Shown: positions 1 to 7,820, numbered from the stretch's first letter. The stretch is 64,000 nt of DNA from an uncultured Croceitalea sp. (GCA_947495075.1 CANLXH010000001.1:186001-250000), one strand, 5' to 3'. Translations and numbers: made by a program. Notes: generated by a model from the letters alone, not told the origin.

Positions 1-2
1 CC

Positions 3-77
3 AATAAAAACAAAGCTCCATGCCAAGCAGATCCATGTTGTAGATGGGTAGTTGGAGAAGGGTGCAAGTGTGGCTAG
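3..77 (+). CDS. C-terminal end of a small cysteine-rich protein (partial)
   Basis: This is an open frame running in from the left edge and ending in TAG at 75-77. The last 24 residues contain five cysteines in the pattern APCQADPCC, then GCKCG at the very end. A clustered pattern like this suggests metal binding or disulfides, as in metallothionein-like peptides, but the family is not recognised. The start lies outside the window. The stop overlaps the stop of the converging nuclease gene by four bases. If the neighbouring integrase marks an inserted element, this gene would be part of its cargo. It could also be a chance open frame, since only 75 bases are visible. Confidence 0.45.
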   Translation, partial: NKNKAPCQADPCCRWVVGEGCKCG

Positions 78-889
78 TTATCTAAACTAAAACTTAAAAA
101 AACAGGTAAATGATCTGACAATTTTCTAGCCTTTTCTAAATTATCACAAACCCTTACAAAGTCTATTACCTCACTTTCAGTTTTAAGAATATCTTTAGAG
201 TAGAAAATGTTGTCAATAGGATGATTGAGGTACTCAAAACCATCACAAGTTCTCTTAAGTGTTGTTTTCTGATTTGAAATTGCAGCTTCGTATCCTGATT
301 TTTTAAAAAAATTAAACACTGGTTTTGACTGGTCTACATTAAAATCACCAGCTAAAATTAGAGGTGAAGTTATCTTGGTTGCTATATAACTTGTCAAAGC
401 ACTTATTTCTGCTTCTGGGTTTTTATTATATGGTCTTGAGTGAAAGTTAATAAGAGTCAATTTTTTGTTTCCTAAGTAAAAATCTATCAAAAAAGGTTCT
501 CTATCTATGACTTCATCAAGTTTCTTAATAAGGCTTCCCCTATTCTTGATTTTTATATGCTTTGTTTTCCAGACAAAAGCATATCGTTCTGTAACATATT
601 TTGGGCTATTAGTGGGGTCGCTGATAACATAGTCCCATTTTGCCCCTTTTCTGTTTAGTAAATCAGTTAATTTGGCAACTGCCTGTGCTCCACCATAACC
701 AGCAACTACTTCTTGAATCGCAACAATATCTGCTTCTCTTACTATTTCAGCTATTTGCTCTAATTCTTTGCTGTTTTTAGTTTTACCAAAGTCTTGAATA
801 TTCCAGGAAATCAAACTAATTTCATCAACCTGTGAATATGTAATAAACTGTAAAAAGATGAAAAGGAAAGCGAGTGTTTTTTTAATCAT
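74..889 (-). CDS. Secreted endonuclease/exonuclease/phosphatase family protein
   Basis: The protein belongs to the EEP (DNase I-like) fold, metal-dependent phosphodiesterases acting on nucleic acids, lipids or nucleotides. Visible motifs are SWNIQDFG near the mature N-terminus, the metal-binding glutamate in IQEVV, GDFNVD with the catalytic Asp/Asn pair, and the terminal SDHLPV carrying the catalytic His. I chose the ATG at 889, not 922, because it gives a clean signal peptide (MIKKTLAFLFIFLQFITYSQ), so the product is about 271 residues and exported. It lies between the cysteine-rich fragment and the integrase and may be element cargo. The substrate cannot be predicted. Confidence 0.85.
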   Translation of the reverse strand: MIKKTLAFLFIFLQFITYSQVDEISLISWNIQDFGKTKNSKELEQIAEIVREADIVAIQEVVAGYGGAQAVAKLTDLLNRKGAKWDYVISDPTNSPKYVTERYAFVWKTKHIKIKNRGSLIKKLDEVIDREPFLIDFYLGNKKLTLINFHSRPYNKNPEAEISALTSYIATKITSPLILAGDFNVDQSKPVFNFFKKSGYEAAISNQKTTLKRTCDGFEYLNHPIDNIFYSKDILKTESEVIDFVRVCDNLEKARKLSDHLPVFLSFSLDN

Positions 890-957
890 CAGATATAGTT
901 GTTGAACTTCTAAAGTAACCATAATACTATTGATTATTTACAGATTTCCGTAAAGCT

Positions 958-2217
958 TTAGTTGTTTTTAGCCCTTGATATTTCATTTTCAGTACTGGTC
1001 TCCGACCTTTCCAACTTCTCCTTCAAAACCGCCATATCATCACCAATTTTTTTATTGATGATTTTAGCATAGTGCTGTGTAGTCCTTAGATTTTTGTGAC
1101 CAAGGATTTTACCAACTGTTTCGATAGGAACGCCGTTAGAAAGCGTGACAGTAGTAGCAAAGGTATGACGAGCCAAATGCGTTGTAAGATTTTTTTTAAT
1201 GCCACAGAGATCAGCTATTTCTTTTAGATAGGCATTTGATTTCTGGTTGCTAAGAACAGGTAAAATACAATGTTCATTAACCACTTTAGGGTGGTCTTTA
1301 TATTTTTCAATAATGCTAAGAGCGGTTGGGAGCAAAGGGATACTTAACTTAGCATTAGTCTTAGTCCGTTTAGCCTCAATCCAAAGATTGCCATCAATGT
1401 TCTTTACTAAATTATCTTGATTCAATTTTTGAACATCGGTATATGCTAGCCCTGTATAACAGCAGAATACAAACATGTCTCTAACAATATCAATTCGAGA
1501 CCACCTTATTTCTAAGTTAATTAAACTTTCTAATTCATCATTGGATAAGAACTCTCTATCTACCCATTTGAATTTTGCCTTAAAATTGTAGAATGGGTCT
1601 CTTGCAATCCAGCCATTTGCAACCGCCATGCGGACAATCTTTTTAAAATTGTTAATGTACTTTAGGGAACTATTGTGGTTACAGTTTTTTACAGACTTCA
1701 TAAAGTAATCAAAGCGAGTAATAAACTTTAAGTCAACATCTTGAATTGGAAAATCTTCTCGTTTGTATTCATGGTTAATGAATTCAGCGATATGGTTTCT
1801 GGTTGTGAAATAGCGTTTCCAAGTACCTATAGCAAACTCCTTATCCACTAGTTTCTTCATTTGGCGATTATGTTCGTCAAAAACTTCTAGAAGCATTTTT
1901 ACCTCCCTATCCTTACCTTGATAAATATTTTTGATGTCAACCGCAGTAAATGGTTTTCCTTCTTCAATGAGCAGATGCTGTATTCTATTTATCTTATGAC
2001 GGATAGTAGTCATAAATTGGTTTAATTCCTCCGCTTCTGCACCTTTGCCTTTTAATTTATTCATTCTAGAGTCCCATTTGGTGGGATCTATTTTTCGATG
2101 TAAACTTATTGATGTACGCCTTCCACCTACCGTAATTCTTATGTATAAGCCAGCTTTTCCGTTCTTATCTCTACGCTCATCTTTTACATAAAATAATGTT
2201 GAAAATGTATTTACCAT
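958..2217 (-). CDS. Site-specific tyrosine recombinase (integrase), Bacteroidetes type
   Basis: At 419 residues this has the usual length for Bacteroidetes integrases. It has an arm-type DNA-binding N-terminus (about 1-90), a SAM-like core-binding domain (about 105-205) and a catalytic domain (about 225-400). Catalytic residues visible are His347 and Arg350 in HLARH, His374 in LGHKN, and the nucleophile Tyr383 in QHYAK. The first catalytic arginine, usually in TGLR, is replaced by Ala258 in TGLAYTDV. Loss of this arginine is known in the family (IntDOT). The gene starts 234 bases from the tmRNA 3' end, which points to ssrA as its attachment target. It is probably functional: no stop or frameshift is seen. 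Confidence 0.93.
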   Translation of the reverse strand: MVNTFSTLFYVKDERRDKNGKAGLYIRITVGGRRTSISLHRKIDPTKWDSRMNKLKGKGAEAEELNQFMTTIRHKINRIQHLLIEEGKPFTAVDIKNIYQGKDREVKMLLEVFDEHNRQMKKLVDKEFAIGTWKRYFTTRNHIAEFINHEYKREDFPIQDVDLKFITRFDYFMKSVKNCNHNSSLKYINNFKKIVRMAVANGWIARDPFYNFKAKFKWVDREFLSNDELESLINLEIRWSRIDIVRDMFVFCCYTGLAYTDVQKLNQDNLVKNIDGNLWIEAKRTKTNAKLSIPLLPTALSIIEKYKDHPKVVNEHCILPVLSNQKSNAYLKEIADLCGIKKNLTTHLARHTFATTVTLSNGVPIETVGKILGHKNLRTTQHYAKIINKKIGDDMAVLKEKLERSETSTENEISRAKNN

Positions 2218-2303
2218 TTTTAGACGTTTTTTATACCTATTAAATGTAATAAAAAGAAATTACATAATTTTGTAATTAGCTGAAAAATAGTAAATTATAA
2301 AGA

Positions 2304-2342
2304 AATCGACACCACTTTCTATTTTTAAAAAAGGTGTCGATT
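2304..2342. repeat. Perfect 10-bp inverted repeat between integrase and ssrA
   Basis: AATCGACACC (2304-2313) is repeated in inverse as GGTGTCGATT (2333-2342) around a 19-base AT-rich spacer. A third partial copy, GGTGTCG, lies at 2439-2445, seven bases from the tmRNA 3' end. Their position between integrase and target gene suggests integrase or excisionase binding sites. A terminator is unlikely because no T-run follows. Confidence 0.55.
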
Positions 2343-2395
2343 AGGTGTACTTTTATATGCTATTATTTGATATTAAATGAAACTAAATAAAATAA

Positions 2396-2428
2396 AAAAA
2401 CCTGTAAATCAGATATTTACAGGTTTTT
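2396..2428 (-). terminator. Rho-independent terminator of ssrA (bidirectional)
   Basis: A 14-bp perfect stem (2396-2409 with 2415-2428) closes a five-base loop, with a T-run on both strands. It lies 24 bases beyond the tmRNA 3' end and would stop ssrA transcripts. It also insulates ssrA from the integrase region. Confidence 0.8.
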
Positions 2429-2451
2429 GAATTAATTTGGTGTCGTAAAAG

Positions 2452-2847
2452 TGGAGCCGGGGAGAATCGAACTCCCGTCCAAACAAGCAATTATAATACT
2501 TTCTACATGCTTAGTCTTTGTTTAATTTTCGATATGTACCTGACCAAAAACCGCCCAATACATACTTAGCTTCTTAAGATTTTGGTGGTAGTGCCAAAGC
2601 GAACGCTACCCTTGTGTTGACTTTTATGGTGTCTTTAAACGAATCGCCGTCAACAAGGGCTATTCAAAGACATCTCGCTTCACTACCTTGTAGTGACGAG
2701 GCAAATCCTACTATAATTCAGATTATGCGGCAAGAGCGTAATTATTATCGCCAATTAAAAGTGTGAATCCTGAGATTAACGAGCTATAATCCAGCGCTCG
2801 ACATGCTTACATTACCATTGGTCTCGCTGTCAAAACCAGTCGGCCCC
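2452..2847 (-). ncRNA. ssrA: Transfer-messenger RNA (tmRNA)
   Basis: tmRNA rescues ribosomes stalled on broken mRNAs and tags the product for proteolysis. On the minus strand the 5' end GGGGCCG pairs with CGGCTCC at the 3' end to form the acceptor stem, followed by discriminator A and no encoded CCA. The 5' domain continues with the conserved ACTGGTTTTGACAGCGAGAC, and the 3' domain has a T-arm with GTTCGATTC. The tag reading frame at 2723-2752 encodes GDNNYALAA followed by TAA, with resume codon GGC. The length is 396 bases, normal for a one-piece tmRNA. The 3' end is the probable insertion site of the adjacent integrase element. Confidence 0.95.
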
Positions 2848-2937
2848 GTAATTCAAAGAACAATTTTAGCGTTACCCTTTAAAAAGGGTTGGGCTATTGG
2901 CAGTACATGGTACTTGCCGCTATCCCTAACGCGGGCG

Positions 2938-2971
2938 CAAAGTTAACTAAAAGTTTGCTTACCGTATGCAA
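2938..2971 (-). promoter_or_regulatory. Probable ssrA promoter
   Basis: On the minus strand TAACTTTG (2945-2938) matches the Bacteroidetes -7 consensus TAnnTTTG, and a TTG lies 23 bases upstream (2971-2969). It would give a leader of roughly 80 bases before the mature tmRNA 5' end, to be removed by RNase P. Confidence 0.5.
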
Positions 2972-3008
2972 TACCCTTACTTTAGGTCAATAATTATACC
3001 AAAACCAG

Positions 3009-4211
3009 ATGAAGTTCGGAATCATAAAAGAACGTAAGAATCCACCAGATAAAAGAGTTGTTTTGTCCCCTACATTATGCCAAAATGTACTTCATAAACA
3101 TTCTGAAGTTCAAATAGTTGTTGAGTCATCTGATATTCGAGTTTTCTCAGATAAAGAGTATTTAGAGAAAAATATCGAAATTGCTTCTAAGATGGAAAGC
3201 TGTAATGTTCTTTTAGGGGTAAAAGAAGTCCCGATTACTGCTTTGATTCCCAATAAAAAATATTTTTTCTTTTCACATACAATTAAAAAGCAAGTCTATA
3301 ATCGCAATTTGCTAAGGACAATTTTAGATAAGAACATAGAATTATACGATCATGAAGTTATCACTAATATAAAAGGGCAGCGACTAGTTGCATTTGGGAG
3401 ATATGCAGGTATTGTAGGTGCTTACAATGGAATACGTGCCTATGGGCTAAAATTTAATTTATTTGAACTACCAAAAGCCGAGTACCTAATGGACCAAGCT
3501 GCCTTAATTACAGAATTAAACAAAATACAGCTACCAAACATTAAAATACTTCTAACGGGCAGAGGTAGAGTTGGTAATGGCGCCAGAGAGATGTTAGATG
3601 CTATGAACATAAGAAAGGTAAATGTCTCAGAATATTTAGAAGGGGATTATAATGAACCCGTTTATTGCCAAATAGACGCATCAGAATATAACAAGCGCAA
3701 AGATGGTGTAAGGGGGAATAAGGCAGACTTTTTTAAAAATCCTGAAGAATACAAATCTAACTTCTTTCGCTTTGCAAAAGTTTCAGATTTTTATATTGCA
3801 GGTCATTTTTATGGGGATGGAGCTCCTTTTCTTTATACTCGTGAAGATGCAAAGCATTCAGAATTTAAAATTAAAGTGGTTGCCGATGTAAGTTGTGATA
3901 TAGACGGACCAGTTGCCACAACAATTAGGTCCTCTACAATTGCAGATCCTATTTATGGTTATGAACCACAATCAGAAACAGAAATAGATTATAAGGACAA
4001 AAATGCGATTGCCGTTATGGCGGTAGACAATTTACCTGCAGAATTGCCGCGCGATGCAAGTGATGGTTTTGGAGAAGCTTTTTCAAAATATGTAATACCT
4101 GCTTTTTTTAATGGAGACAAAGACGGTATTTTAGAAAGGGCAAGGATGACCTCTAATGGAAAACTGACAAAAAGATATAAGTATCTTCAAGATTACGTAG
4201 ACGGAAAATAA
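3009..4211 (+). CDS. Saccharopine/alanine dehydrogenase-like NAD(P)-dependent oxidoreductase
   Basis: The 400-residue protein has the AlaDH/PNT-type two-domain architecture. An N-terminal KERKNPPDKRVVLSP segment and FFFSHTIKKQ (about 86-95) resemble the lysine-ketoglutarate reductase part of saccharopine dehydrogenases. GRGRVG at 184-189 is a Rossmann nucleotide-binding loop. The likely reaction is NAD(P)-linked oxidative or reductive amination, possibly in lysine metabolism, but the substrate is inferred from resemblance only. It starts 161 bases from the divergent tmRNA gene. The downstream hydroxylase gene follows after about 60 bases, so it could share that transcript, though it looks more AT-rich. 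Confidence 0.8.
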   Translation: MKFGIIKERKNPPDKRVVLSPTLCQNVLHKHSEVQIVVESSDIRVFSDKEYLEKNIEIASKMESCNVLLGVKEVPITALIPNKKYFFFSHTIKKQVYNRNLLRTILDKNIELYDHEVITNIKGQRLVAFGRYAGIVGAYNGIRAYGLKFNLFELPKAEYLMDQAALITELNKIQLPNIKILLTGRGRVGNGAREMLDAMNIRKVNVSEYLEGDYNEPVYCQIDASEYNKRKDGVRGNKADFFKNPEEYKSNFFRFAKVSDFYIAGHFYGDGAPFLYTREDAKHSEFKIKVVADVSCDIDGPVATTIRSSTIADPIYGYEPQSETEIDYKDKNAIAVMAVDNLPAELPRDASDGFGEAFSKYVIPAFFNGDKDGILERARMTSNGKLTKRYKYLQDYVDGK

Positions 4212-4273
4212 AATTGTAATGCCATGTGTAATTCAACTGGAGTGGTATCGTTTAAAAAGTATTGTACTTTCTT

Positions 4274-5005
4274 ATGATGGATTCGGTCATAGCATATATT
4301 TTCTCCAAATGGTGGTGGACCTTCCTGTTTACTCTATTGTTTTTTACAGTACTTTATTTTGGAGGAATACTCCTCATGAATTCCATATTGGGTATTTTAA
4401 AACAAAAGAAAGTTCTGACACCTATTGTTAATTTCAAAAGACAGGGTCAGGAAAAGATAGAGATTAAAAACTCTATGGTTAGTATAGTCATATTCGCGTT
4501 GCAAGCAATTCCTTTACAAATGTTGTATCAAAATGGATTTATACAATTCAGTGAAAACGCAACATTACACCTGCTTTGGGAGATTCCTTTCCTGTTCCTT
4601 TGGAACGAGGTCTATTTTTATGCAAGTCATTGGCTACTGCACCAAAAATGGTTTTTCACAAAAGTGCATTATATACATCATGCATCGCGTGAACCAACCC
4701 TATATTCGGTATATAGTTTTCATTGGTTCGAAGCTTTTCTATTGGGCGCCGTAATTTTTTTACCGATACTTGTTCATCCTTTCCATATAGTGTCAGTCCT
4801 AAGTTTGCCCATTATAAGCATTACACTAAATTTTTTGGGACATTGGAACCATGAATGGGAAACAACAAAGAATTATGATTATCTAGGTAGGTTTACATTC
4901 CGACATACGATGCACCATAAATGGAGCATGGGAAATTTTGGATTTATGCTACCTTACCTCGATATAATTTTTAATACGGCCACACCAAAAAGAAAAATGA
5001 AATGA
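4274..5005 (+). CDS. Sterol desaturase / fatty acid hydroxylase family membrane protein
   Basis: This is an integral membrane di-iron oxygenase-type protein. Counting from a possible TTG start at 4262, the histidine clusters are HxxxH at 123-127, HxxHH at 136-140, H194/H197 in GHWNHE, and HxxHH at 215-219, the eight-histidine set of the superfamily. Hydrophobic stretches surround them. I prefer the ATG at 4274 (or 4277) over the TTG at 4262. The stop overlaps the next gene's start in ATGA, so translation is probably coupled. Family members hydroxylate or desaturate lipids. Here the partner synthase suggests an acyl chain as substrate, which is inference. Confidence 0.85.
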   Translation: MMDSVIAYIFSKWWWTFLFTLLFFTVLYFGGILLMNSILGILKQKKVLTPIVNFKRQGQEKIEIKNSMVSIVIFALQAIPLQMLYQNGFIQFSENATLHLLWEIPFLFLWNEVYFYASHWLLHQKWFFTKVHYIHHASREPTLYSVYSFHWFEAFLLGAVIFLPILVHPFHIVSVLSLPIISITLNFLGHWNHEWETTKNYDYLGRFTFRHTMHHKWSMGNFGFMLPYLDIIFNTATPKRKMK

Positions 5006-6882
5006 GTAGAGCTGTTTATATAAATGCCATTGGAAAATATTTGCCTGGCAAGCCCATAGGTAATGACGAAATGGAAGAATATTTGGGTATGATCAACGGG
5101 AAACCCTCCCGGAGCAAAAACAGGATGTTGGCCCAAAACGGTATTAAAAACAGATATTATGCGCTAGACAAGTTGCAGAAAACCACAGAATCTGTCTCTG
5201 GTATGGCCATAAAGGCAATTAATGCCTGTATGGAAAGAAGTGATATTGATAAGGAATCCATCCAATTTTTAAGTGCGGCCACCACGCAAGGAGACCTTCC
5301 CATCCCAGGTTTTGCTAGTATGGTGCATGGTGGTTCAGAACTGCCTGTCTGCGAAATATCAAGTCATCAAAGTGTATGTGCCGCGGGAATGATGGCCATA
5401 AAGAATGCATTTATGCATGTGCAGTCTGGAGAAGCGGATAATGCCATTGCCTGCGCTGGGGAATTAGCGAGTAGAATGTTTAAGGCAGAACGTTTTGAAA
5501 ATCAAGATTCAATACATGAGAAAGGTTCACTTCCTTTAGAGACAGATTTTTTAAGATGGATGCTCTCCGATGGGGCTGGTGCTTTTTTAATGCAGCAGAA
5601 ACCTGCGACGGATACATTTTCCTTAAAAATAGAATGGATTGAACTAAAATCACACGCAACTCTTTTTGAACCATGCATGTATACTGGTATGAACAAGACA
5701 GCAGATGGCCAGCAGGGTCAATCGTGGATTGATTATAAAAGTTTTAGTGATGCGGACAAGGCCGGGGCAATTAATCTAAAACAAGACATTAGACTTGTAA
5801 ATCATATCGTAGGTCTAGGAGTGCAGCATTTTTTTCAGCTGATTGATGAGTCAAAGATGAATCCCAAAAAGCTAGATTGGTTCCTTTGCCACTATTCCTC
5901 CGAATATTTTAAGCAACCAATACTTGATCTATTGAACAAGGGAGGCGTTGAAATTCCTGAAGAAAAATGGTTTACGAACCTGCATTCCAAGGGCAATACC
6001 GGATCTGCTTCCATATTTATTATGCTAGAAGAACTATTGAACACTAAAGATTTAAAAGATGGTCAAAAGATTCTTTGTATGGTCCCGGAAAGTGGGCGTT
6101 TTATTACTTCGTTCATGTTACTTACAGTAGTTGGCCCTACAAGCAAAAAAAAGGAATTACCGCTTACAGCGAAAGATGAGATTCTGGCCCCTTTAATCTC
6201 AACAGAAGGTAAACCCATACAAGAATGGTTGGTAAGAGGCCTTACCTCTGTCTGGGTAGATTTTGAAAATGACCTACGTACCGTGCCGATTATTAAAAAG
6301 ATCTATAATGGTACAATTACTCTTGAAGACTATCGGTTGCTGCTTTTGAACCTACGTCAACAGGTGGTAGATGGATCGCAATGGATTGCCAGGGCCGCTT
6401 CTAACGTTAGTATGGAATATTTTGATGTACGCTCTTCCTTTATTTCCCATTCGAGGGACGAGCACCGCGATTACCAAATGCTAGAGAGGAACTATATTAA
6501 CTGCGGGGGCATAAAAGATGATCTTTACCAAGGTGAAAAGAATGTAGGTAGCGAGGCCTTAAGTGCCTTTATGTTCCACACGGCAAGCCAACCAAATCCC
6601 TTTGCTCTGCTTGGGGCAATGTTTATCATTGAAGGCCTTGGCAATAGAATTGCTGGTAAATGGGGTAGAGCTGTACAGCAATTATTAAATTTGAATGATG
6701 ATCAGGTCTCTTTCTTTACCTATCATGAGATCAGTGATAGTAATGAAAACCATTTCGAAAGGTTCGAAAATGCAATAAATTCTGATGCGTTGACCCAAGA
6801 TTTGGCAAAAAAAATTCTGAAGACGGCCAAGGTCGTTGCCAAATTGTACCGCATGCAATTGGCAGAGATTGGTAACTATTAA
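5002..6882 (+). CDS. Ketoacyl-ACP synthase III fused to a heme-oxygenase-like (di-iron?) domain
   Basis: The N-terminal part (about 1-380) is a thiolase-fold KAS III-like synthase with a complete triad: Cys126 in SVCAAG, His297 in CHYSSE and Asn332 in KGNTGSAS. Such enzymes condense acyl-CoA or acyl-ACP with malonyl-ACP or another acyl chain. The C-terminal part (about 395-626) is all-helical and resembles iron-containing redox enzymes of the heme-oxygenase-like fold. Candidate metal ligands are Glu487/His488 in SRDEHRD, Glu544 in FIIEG, His575, Asp579 and His584 in YHEISDSNENHFE. Free-standing KAS III enzymes have roughly 320-350 residues, so this is a true fusion. It lies in one transcript with the hydroxylase before it and the unknown gene 15 bases after it. 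Confidence 0.85.
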   Translation: MSRAVYINAIGKYLPGKPIGNDEMEEYLGMINGKPSRSKNRMLAQNGIKNRYYALDKLQKTTESVSGMAIKAINACMERSDIDKESIQFLSAATTQGDLPIPGFASMVHGGSELPVCEISSHQSVCAAGMMAIKNAFMHVQSGEADNAIACAGELASRMFKAERFENQDSIHEKGSLPLETDFLRWMLSDGAGAFLMQQKPATDTFSLKIEWIELKSHATLFEPCMYTGMNKTADGQQGQSWIDYKSFSDADKAGAINLKQDIRLVNHIVGLGVQHFFQLIDESKMNPKKLDWFLCHYSSEYFKQPILDLLNKGGVEIPEEKWFTNLHSKGNTGSASIFIMLEELLNTKDLKDGQKILCMVPESGRFITSFMLLTVVGPTSKKKELPLTAKDEILAPLISTEGKPIQEWLVRGLTSVWVDFENDLRTVPIIKKIYNGTITLEDYRLLLLNLRQQVVDGSQWIARAASNVSMEYFDVRSSFISHSRDEHRDYQMLERNYINCGGIKDDLYQGEKNVGSEALSAFMFHTASQPNPFALLGAMFIIEGLGNRIAGKWGRAVQQLLNLNDDQVSFFTYHEISDSNENHFERFENAINSDALTQDLAKKILKTAKVVAKLYRMQLAEIGNY

Positions 6883-6897
6883 TACCTTTAATGACCT

Positions 6898-7794
6898 ATG
6901 TTGCATAAGAGTGAATATTTTGAGGCATTGGAGAACAATCCAAAAGATCCAAGTCATTGGCATACACTTTATTTAGACAAAAGTATTCCCTTTAGCCCTG
7001 ATGCCAAGGCAGCCTTTCTTTATGATTCGGGGAGAAAATCCAGACAGTTCCTGTTACCTTTTGTTAGGGTTTTTTCAAGATTGTTTATTATTCTGATGCA
7101 AATTTTCAAGGCTATTTCACCAAACTTGATTAATGCTCCGAAAATGCTGCATCGGTCTTTGTATTTTGGAATGAAATATATGGTCACCCCCGAAGCTAAT
7201 TTCTTAATATTGAGACATTTTTACCTTGGTTCCGAAATTTTGAAGTTTATCAAGGATAATGTAAGGGGCTCTGAGGAAATTCCCATGAATCCCTTAAAGC
7301 CTATATCGGTGGGCGAAGTAAGGAATAATTTGTTCTTAGATCATGATTTAAACTTGTATAATTTTATCATAAACCTTAATAAAGCTATCGCTGATAAGGG
7401 ATTGAAAATAAAAAAAGTCAATAAACCGGATTTTAGTGCTTTGACCATTGGAGAAATTCCCTTTGAAGATTTTAGAGACAGGTGGTCCAACTTCATAGAT
7501 CTATCCACGGCGATTGAAATTTTTACTCCAGTTTACCAATTTTTTCTAACAGACAATGATTTTTGGAGAGCCAGCAATTCGTTGCAATTGGATGAAGTTA
7601 TCGGTATTTATGCTACCACCATTATGGACTGCCCCGAAAAATTGATTGGATTGAACAATAAGCATCCTATGATACCTTTACCCACCTATGGAGCGGCCTT
7701 TCGCCTCACTTTACATGGTCTTTCTACTGAGATATTACATGCACTTTTGGTAGGCGCAAAAAAACAAATGGTCAATGTTCCAGAAGCATTATAG
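6898..7794 (+). CDS. Unrecognised protein linked to the KAS III fusion
   Basis: I do not recognise this 298-residue protein family. The N-terminus is soluble with SHWHTLYLDKS. A hydrophobic segment near residues 53-75 (LLPFVRVFSRLFIILMQIF) may bind a membrane. A second conserved-looking stretch, TPEANFLILRHFYLGSEIL, follows near 100-120, and histidines recur (HRS, RHFY, DHD, LHGLSTEILH). It follows the KAS III fusion by 15 bases and is surely co-transcribed. A role as partner or modifying enzyme for the same acyl product is inferred from position alone. No signal peptide is seen. Confidence 0.75.
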   Translation: MLHKSEYFEALENNPKDPSHWHTLYLDKSIPFSPDAKAAFLYDSGRKSRQFLLPFVRVFSRLFIILMQIFKAISPNLINAPKMLHRSLYFGMKYMVTPEANFLILRHFYLGSEILKFIKDNVRGSEEIPMNPLKPISVGEVRNNLFLDHDLNLYNFIINLNKAIADKGLKIKKVNKPDFSALTIGEIPFEDFRDRWSNFIDLSTAIEIFTPVYQFFLTDNDFWRASNSLQLDEVIGIYATTIMDCPEKLIGLNNKHPMIPLPTYGAAFRLTLHGLSTEILHALLVGAKKQMVNVPEAL

Positions 7795-7798
7795 TGAT

Positions 7799-7820
7799 GT
7801 CTATTACCTAGATAATAGAC
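7799..7820. other. Small hairpin between convergent genes
   Basis: GTCTATTA (7799-7806) and TAATAGAC (7813-7820) form an 8-bp stem around a six-base loop just after the unknown gene's stop. It could end the upstream three-gene transcript, but no clear T-run follows, so it is a weak terminator at best. Confidence 0.3.

Noticed and set aside
2848-2937. Small hairpins (CCCTTTAAAAAGGG and GTACATGGTAC) before the tmRNA 5' end
   Set aside because: They lie in the probable precursor leader; no riboswitch or regulatory RNA pattern could be recognised.
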